Source of the DNA: Ignavibacteriota bacterium | GTDB lineage: Bacteria > Bacteroidota > Ignavibacteria > UBA10030 > SZUA-254 | NCBI GenBank assembly: GCA_025358305.1 | Contig: JANYJZ010000042.1 | Coordinates: forward strand, 1 to 48,951 | DNA length: 48,951 nt | Reading direction: 5' to 3' | Shown: positions 41,773 to 48,951 of the stretch, one piece after another | Layout of the letters: every line of letters starts with the position of its first letter | How positions within the stretch are numbered: the first letter of the stretch is position 1 | Position numbers and translations under genes: made by a program | The notes under the pieces: model-generated | What the model was told of the DNA's origin: nothing | The model's database searches: none | The model's input: the letters and a program-made list of their open reading frames with translations, nothing else

Positions 41773-41780
41773 TATATTAG
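41773..41780 (+). promoter_or_regulatory. Possible -10 box of the glycosyltransferase gene (TATATTAG)
   Basis: Lies 18 nt ahead of the ATG at 41799. The upstream element at the expected place reads CTG, not TTG, so the call is weak. Confidence 0.35.
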
Positions 41781-41798
41781 TGAAACTTTTCGTCTACA

Positions 41799-43964
41799 AT
41801 GGCAACCAAGAAGAACGCTACGAAACCAGGCAAGTCCGAGGGAATCATCAGACGATTCGATTTCAATGAGCATCGCTTGTTCCTTCTGATCTTGCTGGCC
41901 GGAGTGATCCTTCGTGTTTGGCAGATTACCTGGGGTCTCCCCCACATCTACGAAGAAGCGATCCCACTTCATTATGGGATGAAATTTTGGGACCTCGCAA
42001 AGAGCCCAATCGATCGCTTCTTCTTCGTCTACCCCGCGCTCACATATTACCTGCAGTTCGCCGCACAGTCCATTCTCTTCGGGCTGGGCTACGTTTCCGG
42101 ACAATATCAGAATGTGGCAGGCTTCCTCGCTGCTTTCGACGCTGATCCGACTGCCTTCGTTGTCTTGGGCCGCCTGATTTCAGTCGCTTTCGATGCAGGC
42201 ACAATCCTCGTGGCCTACCTCCTCTTGTGCCGTATCGCCACGAAACGAACTGCGCTTTTTGCTGCCGCTCTCGTTGCCTGCAACCCACTCCATATCTCCC
42301 AGGCACACCTTATCAATGTCGATACACCGCTGACATTTATCTCGCTGCTTCTCGTATACTTTTTGTATGCGCTCTTCGAACGCCCGGAGCGAATGTGGTA
42401 TATCCTGGCTGGACTGATGGTTGGCCTTGCCGCCGCCACGAAGTACAACGCCGCCATTCTCATCGTGGCGCTTGTCGTCGTTCATTCGATGAGAGCAAAC
42501 TCGCTTTCCGGCATGCTTCGGGGGCTCGCCGACAAGTCCCTCCTCGCGGGAATCGCCACTTCCGGGGTTGTATTCGTTATCCTCAACCCTCTGATCTTTA
42601 CGCACTTCAACGACTTCCTCTTCAAGTTCCAGTCGACCGAGCAACACTTGGAGGTCGGGCATCTCGGTATTGACACTGGGTCGAGTAGTATGTGGTTCTA
42701 TTTCTCGCAGTCCCTCCCTTCCAACCTTGGCTGGATCTTAACGATTGGGTCTCTGGCTGCGGCTGCATCACTCCTTTTCTCCAAGAAGAGGAAGGACTAT
42801 ACTCTGCTCGTCATCCCGACGCTCTATCTTCTCCTGTTGGCTTCATGGAAAATGCGGGCCGACCGCTATATCCTTCCTGTCGTCCCATTCCTGATCATTA
42901 TCGCATCAATAGGACTCATCCGGCTCTGGGACTACCTCGCACAGCGATTCCCGAGGTTCCTGAAGAGCGATAGAAGCCAACAGTACGCCCTTGCTGTACT
43001 CTTCCTCGTGGCTGGTTTCTCTTCCCTAGGGTCCGTGGCGAGTTATCACCGAACCATCGGGCTTCCCGATACCCGCACTGTCGCAACAGCGTGGATCGAA
43101 CAAAATCTCCCGGTCGGCGCGGCGATTGCTGCTGGGCCGTTTGGGATCGAACTGTCCGACAAGAGGTATTTGGCAATGCCGATCCAGTTCAACGCCGTGA
43201 ACTCTGAGGAAATGGCCCCGTTCTACGACACGAGATGGTACGAAGATCTCGACTTGCTCGTGGCGAGCGATTTTGACTACGGGCGGTATCTTCAGGACCC
43301 GAAACGGTACGGCGGAATGCTTGCGTTCTACGATTCGTTACGCGCGAGCTGGAAAATGTCGACGGAATACTCTCCCGGCGATGCATACACTGGGCCTACG
43401 ATTTGGCTCTATACATTCCCAAGATCCCAATCGTCAAGAGTGTTCGAGCCCGCGCTCTTCGCTCCACTGGACGCATCTTCACTTGAGAACGGGCGAAAGG
43501 TGAGATTTCTGGGAAAGCTCGGGCTTATCCTCATGGTAAAGCAGAAGCCTCAAAAGAGCGAACAGTGCTTCCGAAAATTGCTGGAGATTGACCCGGAAAA
43601 TGCGATCGCGAAGAACGCACTCGCCCAACTCGCCGTGCTATCACAGGGGCACGAGGATTCGGCGTTCCGAGGCAAAGACTCCGCTCCATCCGCTCCCGGA
43701 GGGATCCAGTCACTTGAGGAATCTGCGGCTCGTCTCGCCGAGGAAGGAAAGCTCGCAGAGGCTGAGACTGCATACAAGGCGATCCTGCGCAAGGATAAGA
43801 ACAGCCATGCCGCCTACCAAGGACTGATGATGATCTATGCATATCAGGATGATAGGGCAAAAGTAATCGAAATCCTCACGAGGTATTTGGAGATCCTGCC
43901 TCCAGGGAACAATGAGCACAAGCTGATCAAGCAGAAAATTGACGCTCTGAGAACGGGAAAATAG
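41799..43964 (+). CDS. GT39-type membrane glycosyltransferase with C-terminal TPR
   Basis: 721 residues. The first about 400 form a multi-helix membrane protein of the ArnT/dolichyl-phosphate-mannose mannosyltransferase (GT39/PMT) clan: the first helix ends RVWQITWGLPHIYEEA, with an acidic pair in the first periplasmic loop as in that clan, and CNPLHISQAHLINVDTPLTF follows. Such enzymes transfer sugars from a lipid carrier to protein, lipid or glycan. A soluble periplasmic part (about 400-560) and TPR-like repeats (about 565-720, such as AKNALAQLAVL and AETAYKAILRKDKNSHAAYQ) close the protein. The sugar and acceptor are unknown. Confidence 0.8.
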   Translation: MATKKNATKPGKSEGIIRRFDFNEHRLFLLILLAGVILRVWQITWGLPHIYEEAIPLHYGMKFWDLAKSPIDRFFFVYPALTYYLQFAAQSILFGLGYVSGQYQNVAGFLAAFDADPTAFVVLGRLISVAFDAGTILVAYLLLCRIATKRTALFAAALVACNPLHISQAHLINVDTPLTFISLLLVYFLYALFERPERMWYILAGLMVGLAAATKYNAAILIVALVVVHSMRANSLSGMLRGLADKSLLAGIATSGVVFVILNPLIFTHFNDFLFKFQSTEQHLEVGHLGIDTGSSSMWFYFSQSLPSNLGWILTIGSLAAAASLLFSKKRKDYTLLVIPTLYLLLLASWKMRADRYILPVVPFLIIIASIGLIRLWDYLAQRFPRFLKSDRSQQYALAVLFLVAGFSSLGSVASYHRTIGLPDTRTVATAWIEQNLPVGAAIAAGPFGIELSDKRYLAMPIQFNAVNSEEMAPFYDTRWYEDLDLLVASDFDYGRYLQDPKRYGGMLAFYDSLRASWKMSTEYSPGDAYTGPTIWLYTFPRSQSSRVFEPALFAPLDASSLENGRKVRFLGKLGLILMVKQKPQKSEQCFRKLLEIDPENAIAKNALAQLAVLSQGHEDSAFRGKDSAPSAPGGIQSLEESAARLAEEGKLAEAETAYKAILRKDKNSHAAYQGLMMIYAYQDDRAKVIEILTRYLEILPPGNNEHKLIKQKIDALRTGK

Positions 43965-43993
43965 TATTGGAGGGCGAGGGCTTCGAGACGATA

Positions 43994-44455
43994 CTACTTG
44001 ACAAGGTTGGCCTTCGTCACAAAGGAGTACTGACCAGCCGTCATCCGCATGAAATACACGCCGCTCGATTGCCCGCTTGCATTCCACTGGACGAGATGTT
44101 CTCCGGGGCCGCGATCCCCCCTCATCAGGGTTTGCACTTCTCGTCCAAGAACATCGTTCACGTTGATGCTAACAAACGTGGATTGGGCCACCCGGAACCG
44201 AATGTTGGAAGTCGCATTAAATGGATTGGGATATGCGTCGAGCAGAGCGTATTCGCTCGGAGCTCCGGGGTTGGCAGCTACTACTCTCGGGATGAGAATC
44301 GGGACATTGAGATATGTCGTAAACCTTCGGCCTAATTCTCTCCAGTGTTCGCCCAAAGATGAGAAGAGTGTCACAACGAGTGTGGTAGCGAACACCAGCA
44401 TACCAGCCCCACTCGCGGCGGTTCGGAAGAATGCTACGCGTCTTCTTGTTCGCAT
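43994..44455 (-). CDS. Minimal type IX sorting-domain protein
   Basis: 153 residues with a basic N-terminus, one hydrophobic signal or anchor segment (about 17-33), about 35 residues of linker, then a full T9SS C-terminal domain (LLDAYPNPFNATSNIRFRVA ... SGVYFMRMTAGQYSFVTKAN). There is almost no cargo domain. It could be a relic of a larger secreted protein or a small surface peptide. A clear promoter is not seen in the 281-bp gap upstream (44456-44736), where I find no gene either. Confidence 0.7.
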   Translation of the reverse strand: MRTRRRVAFFRTAASGAGMLVFATTLVVTLFSSLGEHWRELGRRFTTYLNVPILIPRVVAANPGAPSEYALLDAYPNPFNATSNIRFRVAQSTFVSINVNDVLGREVQTLMRGDRGPGEHLVQWNASGQSSGVYFMRMTAGQYSFVTKANLVK

Positions 44456-44736
44456 CGAAACCTCAACAGTGAGTCCTCAGCGAGATAATACGATATCCTC
44501 GATCAAGTATTAGATCCAGCGTCATCACCCTTAGGGTATCTTATGTGATATTCTCGGCCGAAGTCCTTTTATAATTTACGTAGTACTGTCGGTGCCAGCT
44601 ACACTTAACACCTATTCCCTCCCTCGTAGCGGGCTTGACTCGACTTTTCAATGAATTTGCGTAATTGTACCGTGCCCGTCACACGACCAAACGAATGAAA
44701 GATCTCTAGGGCGTGTGAACCTTTTGAAAAACATCT

Positions 44737-45576
44737 CTACTTGGTCAACACCTGCCTGATGGTGTTAAGGAGATCTCTACGCATGAACGGTTTACCGATG
44801 AAGTCATCTGCGCCCAACTCCTTACATTCCACGGCGAGTTTGAGCTCCGAATACGCTGTGAGCATAATTATTTTTGTCGATATATTATGTTCATTGATGA
44901 ACGTCAACACCCCGTACCCGGAGATATTCGGCATAAAAATGTCCAACAGTACAAGATCGTACGTGTGATTTCGCAAGAGCTCAATTGCCGCCTGTCCATC
45001 GATTGCCGTCGTAACGACAAATCCTTCCTTCAACAATATATCACTGAGGACCATTCTGAGCGCATCATCGTCGTCGACAACGAGTATGCGAGGATGCTCG
45101 GGCATCTTCGTCTGTTGTGTGAGATCGGGTGCGGGACTCTCTTTGAGCTGACCCGCTCCTTGTGACAATGCTTGGATCACTTCGGAGAAAGGCTGAGCCT
45201 CGGTGGGCTTCTCCATGGTTCCAAACTGTTTGATGAGTTGGAGGAGTTCATTCGCGGGGCGTCCTTTGCTTACGAACGCAGAGTTGCCGAGCGAGCTCAC
45301 TTGCGCGAGTATCTGTGTGTCCCCGTACGCAGAGACGAAGATAAACGGCATGTTCTTGAATCTTGCGTCGCTCCTTGCCGTCTTACAGAACGTGAGGCCA
45401 TCCATGACATGCATGTGGAGATCCGAGATGACGAAGTCGACCTCTTGTTCAATGAGCTTGCGAATGCCATCCTCTCCATTGTCTGCGAGATGCACAACAA
45501 ATCCTTCGTCGACAAGACTATCCCTCAAGAGCGATCTGAACAACACGTCATCATCGACTATGAGCACCTTTATCAC
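44737..45576 (-). CDS. Tandem-receiver response regulator
   Basis: 279 residues with two CheY-like receiver domains and no output domain. The first has DDD at 8-10 and phospho-acceptor Asp52 (FVISDLHMHVMDG); a linker follows at about 125-155; the second has DDDD at its start and its Asp in YDLVLLDIFMPN, with Lys in DDFIGKPFM. Such proteins work as phosphorelay hubs. It begins with GTG at 45576: the AGGAGGGG sequence 5 nt upstream fixes this start. No histidine kinase is adjacent. Confidence 0.9.
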   Translation of the reverse strand: MIKVLIVDDDVLFRSLLRDSLVDEGFVVHLADNGEDGIRKLIEQEVDFVISDLHMHVMDGLTFCKTARSDARFKNMPFIFVSAYGDTQILAQVSSLGNSAFVSKGRPANELLQLIKQFGTMEKPTEAQPFSEVIQALSQGAGQLKESPAPDLTQQTKMPEHPRILVVDDDDALRMVLSDILLKEGFVVTTAIDGQAAIELLRNHTYDLVLLDIFMPNISGYGVLTFINEHNISTKIIMLTAYSELKLAVECKELGADDFIGKPFMRRDLLNTIRQVLTK

Positions 45577-45631
45577 TCTAACCCCTCCTAAGCAATTGAA
45601 AGAAACGTCCCGTTCATCATCGTGATACGAT

Positions 45632-45661
45632 AGAGAGTAGAATAAATATCATTCACCTCAA
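45632..45661 (-). promoter_or_regulatory. Weak candidate promoter of the tandem-receiver gene
   Basis: TTG at 45661-45659, a 19-base spacer, TACTCTCT at 45639-45632. The box is poor, so this is only a suggestion. Confidence 0.25.
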
Positions 45662-45701
45662 AATGGTTCTCCACGAGCCGATGTCGCATCCCCCGCCCAA
45701 A

Positions 45702-46214
45702 TTAAAACCTGATCCGCTCGGCTTTGCCGACTCCTTCGCCGCCGCGGGTGGTAAGCTTTCCCTGCTGATCGAATATTTCAAAGACGAGCGAGGATTCAAA
45801 AGAGTTGCCGTCCTGAGAGAGAGTCATCTTCTCCGTGAGCACGCCGTACCCGTCCGGTACCCAGCCTCCGCCTTTGGCGATCTCATTTTGGATCGAATCG
45901 GCCGTTGTTTGCCAGACCATATATTTTGCTTCATACTGCCTCGCCCCGGTCTTCTGCCATATGCCGTATGCCGGCGGACCCGGAGGCGCGGCGTCGTAGT
46001 TCGAAGACTCCGTCATCGTGCCGCCCGCATTGAAGGCGTACATGAACTCGAGATCCTTGACCTCGGCATACACTCCAGACATGATCTGGATCTTTGCTCG
46101 CCATGCCCCCGTTACGTCGTCGGTCTTGCCGGTATCAGCACGGATAAAGCTCGAACAGAGACCCACAACCAGAGCGGCTGCGCATATCGCCAGCATGATC
46201 ATTTGCCTTTTCAT
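45702..46214 (-). CDS. Secreted protein of unknown function
   Basis: 170 residues: signal peptide (MIMLAICAAALVVGLCSSFI), then a small beta-rich domain with VTGAWRAKIQIM, LEFMYAFNAGGTMTESSNYD, and a PPAYGIWQKTGARQYEAKYM segment followed by a strand with TEKMTLSQDGNSFESSLVFE. The pattern (GAW..., F..GGTM..., PAYG.W, a Y.F strand) resembles lipocalin-like barrels of uncharacterised secreted proteins. There is no sorting domain, so it is probably periplasmic. It has its own promoter at 46278-46308. Confidence 0.7.
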   Translation of the reverse strand: MKRQMIMLAICAAALVVGLCSSFIRADTGKTDDVTGAWRAKIQIMSGVYAEVKDLEFMYAFNAGGTMTESSNYDAAPPGPPAYGIWQKTGARQYEAKYMVWQTTADSIQNEIAKGGGWVPDGYGVLTEKMTLSQDGNSFESSLVFEIFDQQGKLTTRGGEGVGKAERIRF

Positions 46215-46277
46215 CGCACGTCCTTTGTTGTAAGATAATGGGAGCTGCCCAGCATGAACATGTCATTTTGGATCGAA

Positions 46278-46308
46278 TCAATGTAATCACTCCCGCGCCA
46301 TAAATCAA
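46278..46308 (-). promoter_or_regulatory. Promoter of the secreted-protein gene (TTG-N20-TACATTGA)
   Basis: TTG at 46308-46306, 20-base spacer, TACATTGA at 46285-46278. It sits right after the terminator of the neighbouring gene and gives a leader of about 57 nt. Confidence 0.55.
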
Positions 46309-46311
46309 TTG

Positions 46312-46344
46312 GTCGAAAAATATTCACGCCGAAACGGCGCGAAT
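46312..46344 (-). terminator. Bidirectional-looking terminator
   Basis: ATTCACGCCG, loop AAA, CGGCGCGAAT (10 bp with one mismatch). On the minus strand ATATTTTTCG follows it; on the plus strand GCCCTTTTTT follows. It would stop transcription from the gene at 46492-47295. The 46345-46491 stretch holds no gene. Confidence 0.65.
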
Positions 46345-46491
46345 GCCCTTTTTTCGTTAGGTGTTACCGTGATTCTGGATGGTCGCATAAAGGGGTGGTG
46401 GTGTAGCGAGGATCTTGCGTTGAGCAATGGAGAGTCGTTCTAGCCCTCAGCGGGACGGGCGAGGCTCCTTACGCCGGTTTCGCTCTTCGCG

Positions 46492-47295
46492 TCACAGTTC
46501 GTAGCTGACGACGAACCAGACGGAGGGCAGGTTGAATTCCTCGCCGGAAACATATGAGAGGATGCCTTCACCGTTCCAGGATCTCGTATACAGACCGGGC
46601 TGCAACTCACCCGAAGCGAGTGTCGCGGTCCGGCGACCGAGCAGATCGTACACGGAGACGTCGATAAATGCCAATTTCGCAACCGTGAACTCGATCGTCG
46701 TCGAAGGATTAAATGGGTTCGGGTAATTCTGGAGTAGGGAAAAGGAACTCGGCGGGAGATCATCGCCCGGCTTTACTCCTTCACAGATAATGCCTCCGAT
46801 GATGTTCACCGAAGAAATAAACGACTGGGTGATCGTCACGCTCGAATCAGTGAGCATGTTGACGTTGACCAGACCGAGACCGAAGGCATCGGTGAGGTCC
46901 AGGCGCCACCACGAACCGTTATTCAAGCCAGCAGGCCAGCTGATCTTGAAAGTATATGGCCCATCGCCTTTCTGGAACGCGAGCTGAAAAGTGTCAGTGA
47001 TGCAGAAATACTGAATGTCCAATCGCAACCCTTGACCGAGGCATGGGGTGTCCCGGTGATCGACAAACCGAGCATCGAACACGCCTGTCGGGGGCTTCGG
47101 CGGAAGCTCCATTTCGCCGAGAAGAGAGTCCAGACAGTATGTGGCTGAATGCGCGAGGCCGAACGTATCCCTCCCTGTGTTCACACCCTGAGTGATGGTG
47201 ATCGGGACAGAAGAGAATATCTGTGAGTGGAGAGCATCAGAGAATGCACAGACGCACAGGATGACGGCGAGAACTCGTAGACGATGGATCTTCAT
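46492..47295 (-). CDS. Secreted protein with type IX sorting domain, unusual C-terminus
   Basis: 267 residues: signal peptide (LRVLAVILCVCAFSDALHSQ), a beta-type domain of no recognised family and, from about residue 184, the T9SS domain (LLQNYPNPFNPSTTIEFTVA ... FIDVSVYDLLGRR). After SWNGEG the usual GxYxYRL...R..V.LR end is not present; instead it finishes LPSVWFVVSYEL. It may be a diverged or frameshifted end. It lies 54 nt after the aminotransferase gene and before a terminator, so it may be the last gene of that transcript. Confidence 0.7.
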   Translation of the reverse strand: MKIHRLRVLAVILCVCAFSDALHSQIFSSVPITITQGVNTGRDTFGLAHSATYCLDSLLGEMELPPKPPTGVFDARFVDHRDTPCLGQGLRLDIQYFCITDTFQLAFQKGDGPYTFKISWPAGLNNGSWWRLDLTDAFGLGLVNVNMLTDSSVTITQSFISSVNIIGGIICEGVKPGDDLPPSSFSLLQNYPNPFNPSTTIEFTVAKLAFIDVSVYDLLGRRTATLASGELQPGLYTRSWNGEGILSYVSGEEFNLPSVWFVVSYEL

Positions 47296-47349
47296 ATTCT
47301 CCGACCCCCTTTCCCCGAGAGAACGTCGAGGATGATCCTCTGACGTGGC

Positions 47350-48681
47350 CTACTTCGGCAGTCCGTTCTTCGCCACCCGCGCCATCACGTCCACGAACCG
47401 GTCGAGCTCCTTCAAGGTCGTGTAGACGTTCGGCGTCACGCGCAATCCCTTGAACTCGTCGTGCACGATCGGCGTCGCGAAGATCTTGTGCTTGTCCATG
47501 AGGTAGGTCCCAAGAGCGCCCGGGTCGACGTTGACGATCTCGACGTTTCCGATGCCGCACGACTGATTCTCGTCGAAGGAGGTGTGGAACCGGACATTTT
47601 CCAGGCCGTTGAGTTTGTTCTCCCAGTACCGGGAAAGGAACCGGAGCCTCGCCTCTTTGCGCTTCGCGCCGATCCCGTTATGAAACAAGATCGCCTCGCC
47701 GATCGCGAGGTGCGGCGCGGCGGAATGCGTCCCGATCTCCTCGAACTTCCGAATGTCCGACGCCTGACTCTCACCGGCCGCCATGAGCGGCCAGATCTTC
47801 GAGATCTTCTCCCGCTTGATATACAACAGCCCCGTCCCCTTCGGCGCATAGAGCCACTTGTGGAGACTCGTGCCGAAATAGTCGCAGCCGAGGTCCTTTT
47901 GGGTGAAGGCGAAGTGCGCGAACGAGTGGGCTCCGTCTACGATGACCTCGATCCCTTTCGCTCTCGCCATCTCGCAGACCGCCTTCACCGGCAGGATCTG
48001 CCCCGTGAGGTTGATGACGTGGGAGATGAGGATGAGCTTCGTCTTCGGGGTGATCCCCCGCTCGAACGCCTCGGTGATCTCATTCAGATGCTTCGGCGGT
48101 ACGGGGACCTTGACGGTCTTCAGGACCAGCCCTTCGCGTTTTTCCCTCTGGCGCAGCGTCGTGAGCATGCGCGGATAGTCCTGCGTCGTGGTCAGGATCT
48201 CGTCGCCCGATTTCAGGTCCATGCCCATGAGGAGGATCTCCAAGGACTCGGAGGCGTTGCGGGTGATCGCGATCTCCTCGGGGTCGCAGTCGAACATGTC
48301 GGCCAGCCCGGCGCGGATCGTCTCGGTCTGCGGCTCGAGGATGGCCCACATTGTGTACGCCGTGGCATCCTCCTGTTCCCAGAGGTAGCGCGCCACCGCC
48401 TCGGTGACGATGCGCGGCGAGGGGGAAACGCCCCCGTTGTTGAGGTTGGTGATCCCGCGGGTGACGGAGAAGGCCTGCTGGATCTCGAACCAGAAGTCCT
48501 CGTCCGCGGCGGCATCCACCGGCGAAAGATGTTCGATACGCTTCGTGGCGGCCTTGACGTTCTCCAGGAGGGCCGCGACGGAAGTGGTGGTGAGCGCCGC
48601 AAGGCCGACGCCTTTGCCGACAAGGGAGAGGAATTTCCGGCGGTCGAAATCGTTTCCGATACCCGAAGTGAGATCAGACAT
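47350..48681 (-). CDS. Tat-exported class V aminotransferase-like protein
   Basis: 443 residues. A twin-arginine signal opens it (DRRKFLSLVGKGVGLAAL), then a class V PLP fold close to isopenicillin-N epimerase / cysteine desulfurase-like enzymes: NLNNGGVSPSP, the ITRNASESLEILL segment, VIVDGAHSFAHFAF with the PLP-binding Asp, and the Schiff-base Lys in GTSLHKWLYAPKGTG. The Tat signal predicts a folded, periplasmic PLP enzyme. The ATG at 48681 is preceded by GAGGA 5 nt upstream; a longer frame upstream lacks support. The reaction is unknown. Confidence 0.85.
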   Translation of the reverse strand: MSDLTSGIGNDFDRRKFLSLVGKGVGLAALTTTSVAALLENVKAATKRIEHLSPVDAAADEDFWFEIQQAFSVTRGITNLNNGGVSPSPRIVTEAVARYLWEQEDATAYTMWAILEPQTETIRAGLADMFDCDPEEIAITRNASESLEILLMGMDLKSGDEILTTTQDYPRMLTTLRQREKREGLVLKTVKVPVPPKHLNEITEAFERGITPKTKLILISHVINLTGQILPVKAVCEMARAKGIEVIVDGAHSFAHFAFTQKDLGCDYFGTSLHKWLYAPKGTGLLYIKREKISKIWPLMAAGESQASDIRKFEEIGTHSAAPHLAIGEAILFHNGIGAKRKEARLRFLSRYWENKLNGLENVRFHTSFDENQSCGIGNVEIVNVDPGALGTYLMDKHKIFATPIVHDEFKGLRVTPNVYTTLKELDRFVDVMARVAKNGLPK

Positions 48682-48753
48682 GGCAGTCCTCGATTTGGTG
48701 GTGAGAGTCAGAGGCATGAACCGGCCCCGCGAACGGCTCCTCATGGAATCCCA

Positions 48754-48784
48754 TGATGGTACACAATTATCGGAGGAGAGTCAA
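48754..48784 (-). promoter_or_regulatory. Promoter of the aminotransferase gene (TTG-N20-TACCATCA)
   Basis: TTG at 48784-48782, 20-base spacer, TACCATCA at 48761-48754 on the minus strand, about 75 nt ahead of the ATG at 48681. Confidence 0.5.
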
Positions 48785-48811
48785 GGAGGAAATTCGGGCG
48801 AGAGAGAGAAC

Positions 48812-48864
48812 TGTTACAACTTAATAGAAATGTCAGGTCTTAGAACTTAGTAGAAATGTCAGGT
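48812..48864. repeat. Direct repeats resembling an insertion-sequence end
   Basis: Two 21-bp units, each ending TAGAAATGTCAGGT (48818-48838 and 48844-48864), with a period of 26 bp and a single difference (A or G). Multiple TAGAAATGTC-type repeats behind a TG are, from memory, found at ends of IS21- or IS481-like elements. A TG at 48812-48813 would be the tip. No transposase is visible because the window ends 87 bp later. Confidence 0.4.
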
Positions 48865-48951
48865 AGGTGAGGTTAAGATACATACGATTTACGGTGTTTG
48901 TCAAGGGTTTTGGTGTGTTGCTTTTGGAGTAGAGTTTTGGGTCCTTTGCTA

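Noticed and set aside
1-48951. CRISPR arrays or prophage genes
   Set aside because: No evenly spaced repeats with unique spacers, no cas genes and no phage structural or integrase genes are visible.

Overview
The window is about 49 kb of a bacterial chromosome from the Bacteroidota/Chlorobiota side of the tree (Ignavibacteria- or Kapabacteria-like). I cannot name a genus. The evidence is three secreted proteins with type IX secretion C-terminal sorting domains (core motif NYPNPFN or similar), DUF3098 and DUF4919 family genes, an ExbB-ExbD-ExbD-TonB cluster, a TolB-propeller amidohydrolase and a choice-of-anchor V protein. Most of the window is GC-rich. The stretches at about 1-2430 and 41400-47300 look more AT-rich and carry poorly conserved or accessory genes.

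Layout: 1-2.4 kb holds a tRNA-Thr, an N-terminally short DUF4919 gene, two small membrane-anchored proteins and 0.5 kb with no convincing gene. 2.4-7.4 kb holds a cysteine synthase with a Cys-rich tail, a 2x[4Fe-4S] ferredoxin and a compact fumarase / secreted protein / alkyltransferase-like / ybaK operon. 7.4-14.2 kb is a minus-strand operon of a STAS protein, ExbB, two ExbD, two TonB, a small membrane protein, a phosphate-binding-like lipoprotein and a TPR protein. A consensus-perfect sigma-54 promoter precedes this operon, and directly upstream of that lies a KinB/AlgB-like sensor kinase and NtrC-type activator pair (14.4-17.6 kb).

17.9-26.9 kb holds an APC permease-USP fusion, two single-domain response regulators, a choice-of-anchor V sorting-domain protein, a large TolB-amidohydrolase, a chromate transporter and a monohaem cytochrome. 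26.9-35.4 kb is one long minus-strand operon running aspS, a split AtuA pair, prfB (with its programmed frameshift), two lolC/E genes, lolD, DUF3098 and a small exported protein. 35.6-41.5 kb holds trxA, dnaE, proS and a tRNA-Arg. 41.8-47.3 kb holds a GT39-TPR glycosyltransferase, a tandem-receiver regulator, two further sorting-domain proteins and an unknown secreted protein. 47.3-48.7 kb is a Tat-exported class V aminotransferase, and the window ends in a direct repeat that resembles an insertion-sequence end.

Twelve candidate promoters share one housekeeping architecture: TTG, then 20 bases (19 in one case), then a box that is usually TAnnTT. The most interesting system is the apparent sigma-54 control of a complete TonB energisation operon by an adjacent two-component system. 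This rests on sequence pattern and gene order only and has not been tested.
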